From positions 193,501 to 257,500 of the forward strand of contig JAKOGI010001277.1 of assembly GCA_029747015.1 (NCBI GenBank): a DNA stretch of 64,000 bases, given 5' to 3'. Positions 60,178 through 64,000 of the stretch are shown here, piece by piece. The DNA comes from Carnegiea gigantea. Taxonomy: Eukaryota; Streptophyta; Magnoliopsida; Caryophyllales; Cactaceae. Below the pieces are notes generated by a model. That model saw only the letters and a list, made by a program, of their open reading frames with translations, had not been told where the DNA came from and ran no database searches. Position 1 is the first letter of the stretch. Each line of letters begins with the position of its first letter. Made by a program: the position numbers and the translations under genes.

Positions 60178-62080
60178 ATTTAGGCTGATTATGGAGAGAG
60201 ATCACGCCTTGAGAAACAGAAAGAATGAGGGAAGGATTTCAGTAGGGAATTATCAGTTGATCATACAAGACATAAATTGAAGAGCCTCAGAATTTCACGA
60301 TGACTTTAGAGGATGATAAATTGATAATAACATAAAGTCTCTGATAGACCAAATATTTGTGTGGCTGAATTTATAGAACTGTTGATTCTGAGAGAGAACA
60401 ACGACATGGCAGTTGAGGGATTTTTGACAGGACACATTGCTAACGGCTTTAGTGATGTGAATTTCCCTTTCTTTTGTCCCTAGTTGAAATGTAGTAAATT
60501 GGTCAAGAATTTACAGCATTCATATAGTGGCAAAAGTAGATTGGTCAGTGAGTCGGTATTATGCGGTGCATGGGCAGCGCTATATGTGGCATCACTTGAA
60601 GTTACGTTTGGTGAGTGCAAATACATTAATACGAATTCAGAGCACCATGGAGTTTGATTAGAAAGCGATCTCAGACATTAGCACAGATCATGTGAAAATC
60701 ATGATTAAGGGTCAAAATAAAGGGAGCTATTCAAAAAGCACGCACCTTTTTTGGCCAACCACATATACTGATGATTAAAATAAAAAGAGAAAAAGGATAG
60801 AAACAAGATACACAATCTATATTCCAGATCATAAACCCCTAAAGATCGTGCAACACGGACGAAATCGACCTATCAAGAAATACAGTACGTAAAGGAATAA
60901 AGATTCATTACTGCTACCTTATTCTTGGAACAAGGTCAGGCATATAAGGGAGAATCAACAAGAATAAAGAACCATTGATATCATTCTGTAACTTACCTCA
61001 AGGAATTGTACTGCAGACCCAAACAAGGAAATAGGAGAGACCGATAAGTATTTGGAAGGATGGAGGTATTGAGAACAGGATAATGCTTTCTTTATTTGAG
61101 CCTTTGTTAATGGAGAATTACTAATGTGGGTGTGCGGTTTAAGGAAGTAAATCAATTTTGTACAAAAGCAAGAAAAAGAAAGTGTCAATCAAATGGCAAT
61201 CAAAATACGTTCAACAAACATAACTAGGTTTATCCATCAGCAGGAAGGAAGATTCAAGTTTGAAAGAGTAAAGCTCTGAGTGCGTCCTTGTTTGTGTTGC
61301 ACAGAAGAGTATTATTATGCCTTTGGTTCGTCTATTTATGGAAAGCGCACATGAATTTCTCCGCTTTCTCTTCTCTTCTCTGGGCCGTTACAACTGACAA
61401 CATTTCAGATCCACCCTCTTCTGTTTCGGGATGTTAGCCGTCTACGAAACCCAAAAAAGATCGGGCTCCCTCCCCCCCCCCCCCCCCCCCTGCCCTCTTT
61501 TCTGTGACCACGTTATTAATTTTTTTTCCTGCCTCAATGCCTTCTCGTAATGTGCTTTATTTTTACCCGAGAATAATGCCGCGTAAACTGGATTTTGTTT
61601 ACTATGGGACCAACACAACCTGCAATAATCAAATGATGTCGATTAAAACAACATGCCTCCTACACCCAGCCCATCACACTACAAATAAGCACTAGGCAAA
61701 ACAAACCAACTACATTTTTAGCTGTAACAAATAGTCAATATTGCACGACTCACAATTGGGTTCTTTTCTTCCTTTTCCCCCACTTCCTCCCCTAACCAAA
61801 CCAGCACCATGTTATCGTGTCAATATGACAAGTACAACCAAGATTATTGCAGCATTATAGTATTGACATTTGTTATTCAAAAACCTAATTGAGCATATGA
61901 TTGAGATGTTAAGAGTACATATTAAGCAGCCGCCACATACTTTTTCTGTTCATAGAAGTTATAAAGGATAATATAATATGATCATCATACACTAGGGGAG
62001 GGATAATTGAACCTATAATCTAATGTATCTAAGCCTCAATCATAACTACTAGCAATAGCTCATTGATAGAGGCATCATAT
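60178..62080. other. Upstream region of the transporter gene and intergenic DNA
   Basis: Apart from the TATA candidate I see no gene. 61472-61490 is a run of 19 C. Short frames at 60955-61188 and 61504-61695 have no recognisable content. Confidence 0.45.
60369..60375 (-). promoter_or_regulatory. Candidate TATA box of the transporter gene
   Basis: The minus strand reads CTATAAATTC about 195 bp before the start codon, which would leave a 5' UTR of roughly 160 nt. Spacing is plausible; not proven. Confidence 0.45.
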
Positions 62081-62371
62081 TGTTGTGGGTTAAGACTTTT
62101 ACTAAGGCCATTGCTGAGCTGTGAAGTTAGTTACTAAAAGAGTTGGGTAAGCTGACGTGGCATTGTTTGTTACAATTTTGTTAAGAGGAGGGAAAAGTTG
62201 TTGAAAGAGCTGTGAATCAAGCATATAATGGCTGGAAAATAATGAGAAATATCAAGAAAGTGATTTACATTCATTCATCTCTCAAATTCTCTCTCTTCTT
62301 TGATAATCTTTGGCCCTAATTGTAGCTACTCGGAAATCTCCCTCTCCATAATCGAGCATTTTCCTCGAGCA
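62081..62371 (+). repeat. Gypsy 5' LTR
   Basis: TGTTGTGGG...CCTCGAGCA, 291 bp, ending 7 nt before the PBS. The right partner is outside the window, so ends are inferred from TG/CA and the PBS. Confidence 0.6.
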
Positions 62372-62378
62372 ATAATAT

Positions 62379-62390
62379 TGGTATCAGAGC
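62379..62390 (+). other. Gypsy primer-binding site (initiator tRNA-Met)
   Basis: Exact TGGTATCAGAGC. Confidence 0.85.
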
Positions 62391-62464
62391 CCTTCCATCT
62401 GATTCTAGGGATTACGCTGCCAAAACTGGCAAGAACTAGAAGCAAATCGATATCAAGGGCGACC

Positions 62465-63400
62465 ATGGAAGAAGTAGTCAAGGTCTTGATGGAGCAGCAA
62501 AAGGTGATTGCAGCACAAATGGAGGAGCAGAATCGTAAGATTGAGGAGCAACAGGGATTGTTTGGTCAAATGGTGGATCAGTTCAAGGAGCTTGAGAAAG
62601 GTAATTCTGAATTTTCCAGTCAGAACCTAGGGTTTGGAGTTAGAAGTGGGGATATGGAAAGTGGTGGTCCTAGGAATGCCTTCCATTTTAATCCAAAGGT
62701 TGAATTCCCTTCATTTGATGGAGGTAATGTTAGGAATTGGATTAAAAAATGTGTCAAATACTTCTCTCTGTGAAGATCCCTGATAGCCAGAAGGTAGATT
62801 TGGCATCCATGTACTTATAGGGATGGGCTGAGACTTGGTACGACAGCTATTCCCTTGCTACGAGGAATGTCTCTTGGGAAGAGTTTGTGGTAGATGCTGT
62901 GCAAGGTTTAAGGATGAAATGGGGTCTAGGGTTGTTGAGCAATTTAATAGATAAAATCAATGGGGAGCTTTGGATGAGTATGTGGATAAATTTGAGGAGC
63001 TAAGAGCTTTGTTTTTGATGAGAAATTCTTTATTACTCGATGAACATTTCCTGGACAGCTTTGTTGGAGATTTAAAACCATATTTGAAATCTTTTATGAG
63101 GGCTTTCTATCCTTAAACTCTCATAGAAGCTATGGAGTATGCTAGGTGTCAAGAAGAGACTGTGCAAGCTTTGAAACCGCAAGAAAAATCAAGCAAGTTT
63201 ACTGCTCCAGTGCAGAAACCTGCATTTCTAACACCCAGTAAAATGGGTGTTGCTGCCTCTTCCCACTATTCCAATATGCAAAGAAACCCACCCATATTTA
63301 TTCAAGAGCAGATAAAATTGCTAAAGGGTTGTGTTACTACTGTGACAAACCTTATGAGAGGGGACATAAGTGTGCTAACAGGAATACTCAACTATTATTG
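62465..63400 (+). pseudogene. Gypsy gag
   Basis: ATG at 62465 (MEEVVKVLMEQQKVIAAQ) begins a coiled-coil-like Gln/Glu-rich N-terminus, then NPKVEFPSFDGGNVRNWIKK, a typical gypsy capsid start. A stop at 62771-62773 and later ones (62818, 62945-62955, 63114) plus a frame change interrupt WAETWYDSYSLATRNVSWEEF and LDSFVGDLKPYLKSFM. The knuckle CYYCDKPYERGHKC is at about 63332-63373. Confidence 0.8.
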
Positions 63401-63841
63401 GTGGAGGTAGATGGATTAGATATTGAGGAGATCATGGGTGAAGATGATGGTGCTAAATGGCAAGGAAAAGAGTTAGACTTATTTGATTCAAGTCCTTGTA
63501 TTTCAATTAGTGCCTTGAATGGGGATTATGGCTTTCAAACCATGAGAGTTACTGGGTTTATGGTAAAAAAACCCCTGTATATCTCAATTGACTTTGGCAG
63601 TACACATAATTTTCCAGGTGCAGGACTAGCTAAGAAGTTAGGTTGCAAGTTAGAACCCATTGGCTCTCAAGCTATTACAGTAGTTGGTGGTAGCCAATTG
63701 CAGTGTCAGTTTATGTGCAGACAGTTTGAGTGGAGGTTACAAAGGGCTGCTTTTATGTCTGACATGCTATTGATTCCTCTTGGTGGGTGTGACATGGTGT
63801 TGGGGGTTCAATGGCTTAGTGTTGTTGGGACTGTTAAATGA
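63401..63841 (+). pseudogene. Gypsy aspartic protease
   Basis: Follows the knuckle in one frame: ISIDFGSTHNFPGAGLAKKL is the retropepsin active-site region, where the usual D-S-G is D-F-G; GCDMVLGVQWLSVVGTV is the C-terminal flap/GMDWL-like motif. A stop at 63839-63841 ends it, and related sequence (FKELKMEFTYQG) continues after it. Confidence 0.78.
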
Positions 63842-64000
63842 AATTTCAAAGAATTAAAGATGGAGTTCACTTACCAAGGAATGATTCATCTATTAAGAGG
63901 CCTACACGGGGAAGTTTCTTTAGTTGGTGGCAACCAGCTCCCTAAGTTGATGCACAATTATATGCAATTGTGTTTGATACACCTACTTTCCCAAGGTTAT

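Larger units (their letters stand above)
62081..64000 (+). mobile_element. Ty3/gypsy retrotransposon, chromovirus-like (Reina-type?), 5' part
   Basis: 5' LTR, PBS TGGTATCAGAGC, gag with a knuckle and protease in order. The element leaves the window before RT. Short LTR, iMet PBS and the GHKC knuckle fit Reina-like chromoviruses; the lineage is tentative without RT. Confidence 0.75.

Overview
The window is nuclear DNA of a flowering plant, probably a eudicot. It holds two intron-containing genes of plant families (an armadillo-repeat protein and an inositol transporter) in AT-rich sequence packed with nested plant retrotransposons: Athila-type Ty3/gypsy, gag-only relatives, a Tork-type Ty1/copia, an L1 LINE, an RTE LINE and the start of a chromovirus-like gypsy. 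There are no bacterial, organellar, rRNA or tRNA genes. Species cannot be named from the sequence.

Layout. 1-575: palindromic AACCCGTTTAA-type repeat. 637-8433: complete non-autonomous LTR element (E1, minus orientation) carrying only a broken gag. 8790-21682: degraded Athila-lineage element (E3, minus) with gag, protease, RT, RNase H and integrase remnants; its integrase is split by a 3.4-kb solo LTR (12627-16023, TSD TCTTC). 22706-33333: L1 LINE with a 16-bp target duplication, interrupted by a second gag-only LTR element (E2, 24236-29941, minus, TSD ACAAT) whose 439-aa gag frame is still open. The L1 itself seems to lie in the 5' leader of an RTE LINE whose body is at 34028-37480. 39317-41694: two-exon ARM-repeat gene. 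42000-45700: repeats and AT-rich DNA. 45717-55046: Tork-type copia element (minus), most of it duplicated head to tail as a 4118-bp tandem repeat. 57340-60177: five-exon inositol transporter gene (minus). 62081-64000: 5' LTR, PBS, gag and protease of a decayed gypsy element running out of the window.

How the parts relate. E1, E2 and E3 form one functional group. All have a primer-binding site matching the 3' end of tRNA-Asp, a similar U5 block at the LTR end next to the PBS, and two copies of a hairpin plus purine-tract module, one touching the 3' LTR and one 1-1.7 kb upstream. E1 and E2 encode only Gag and look like non-autonomous partners of an Athila-type element such as E3. The repeated hairpin/purine-tract module is the most interesting unexplained signal in the window. 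The two host genes appear intact and unrelated in function.
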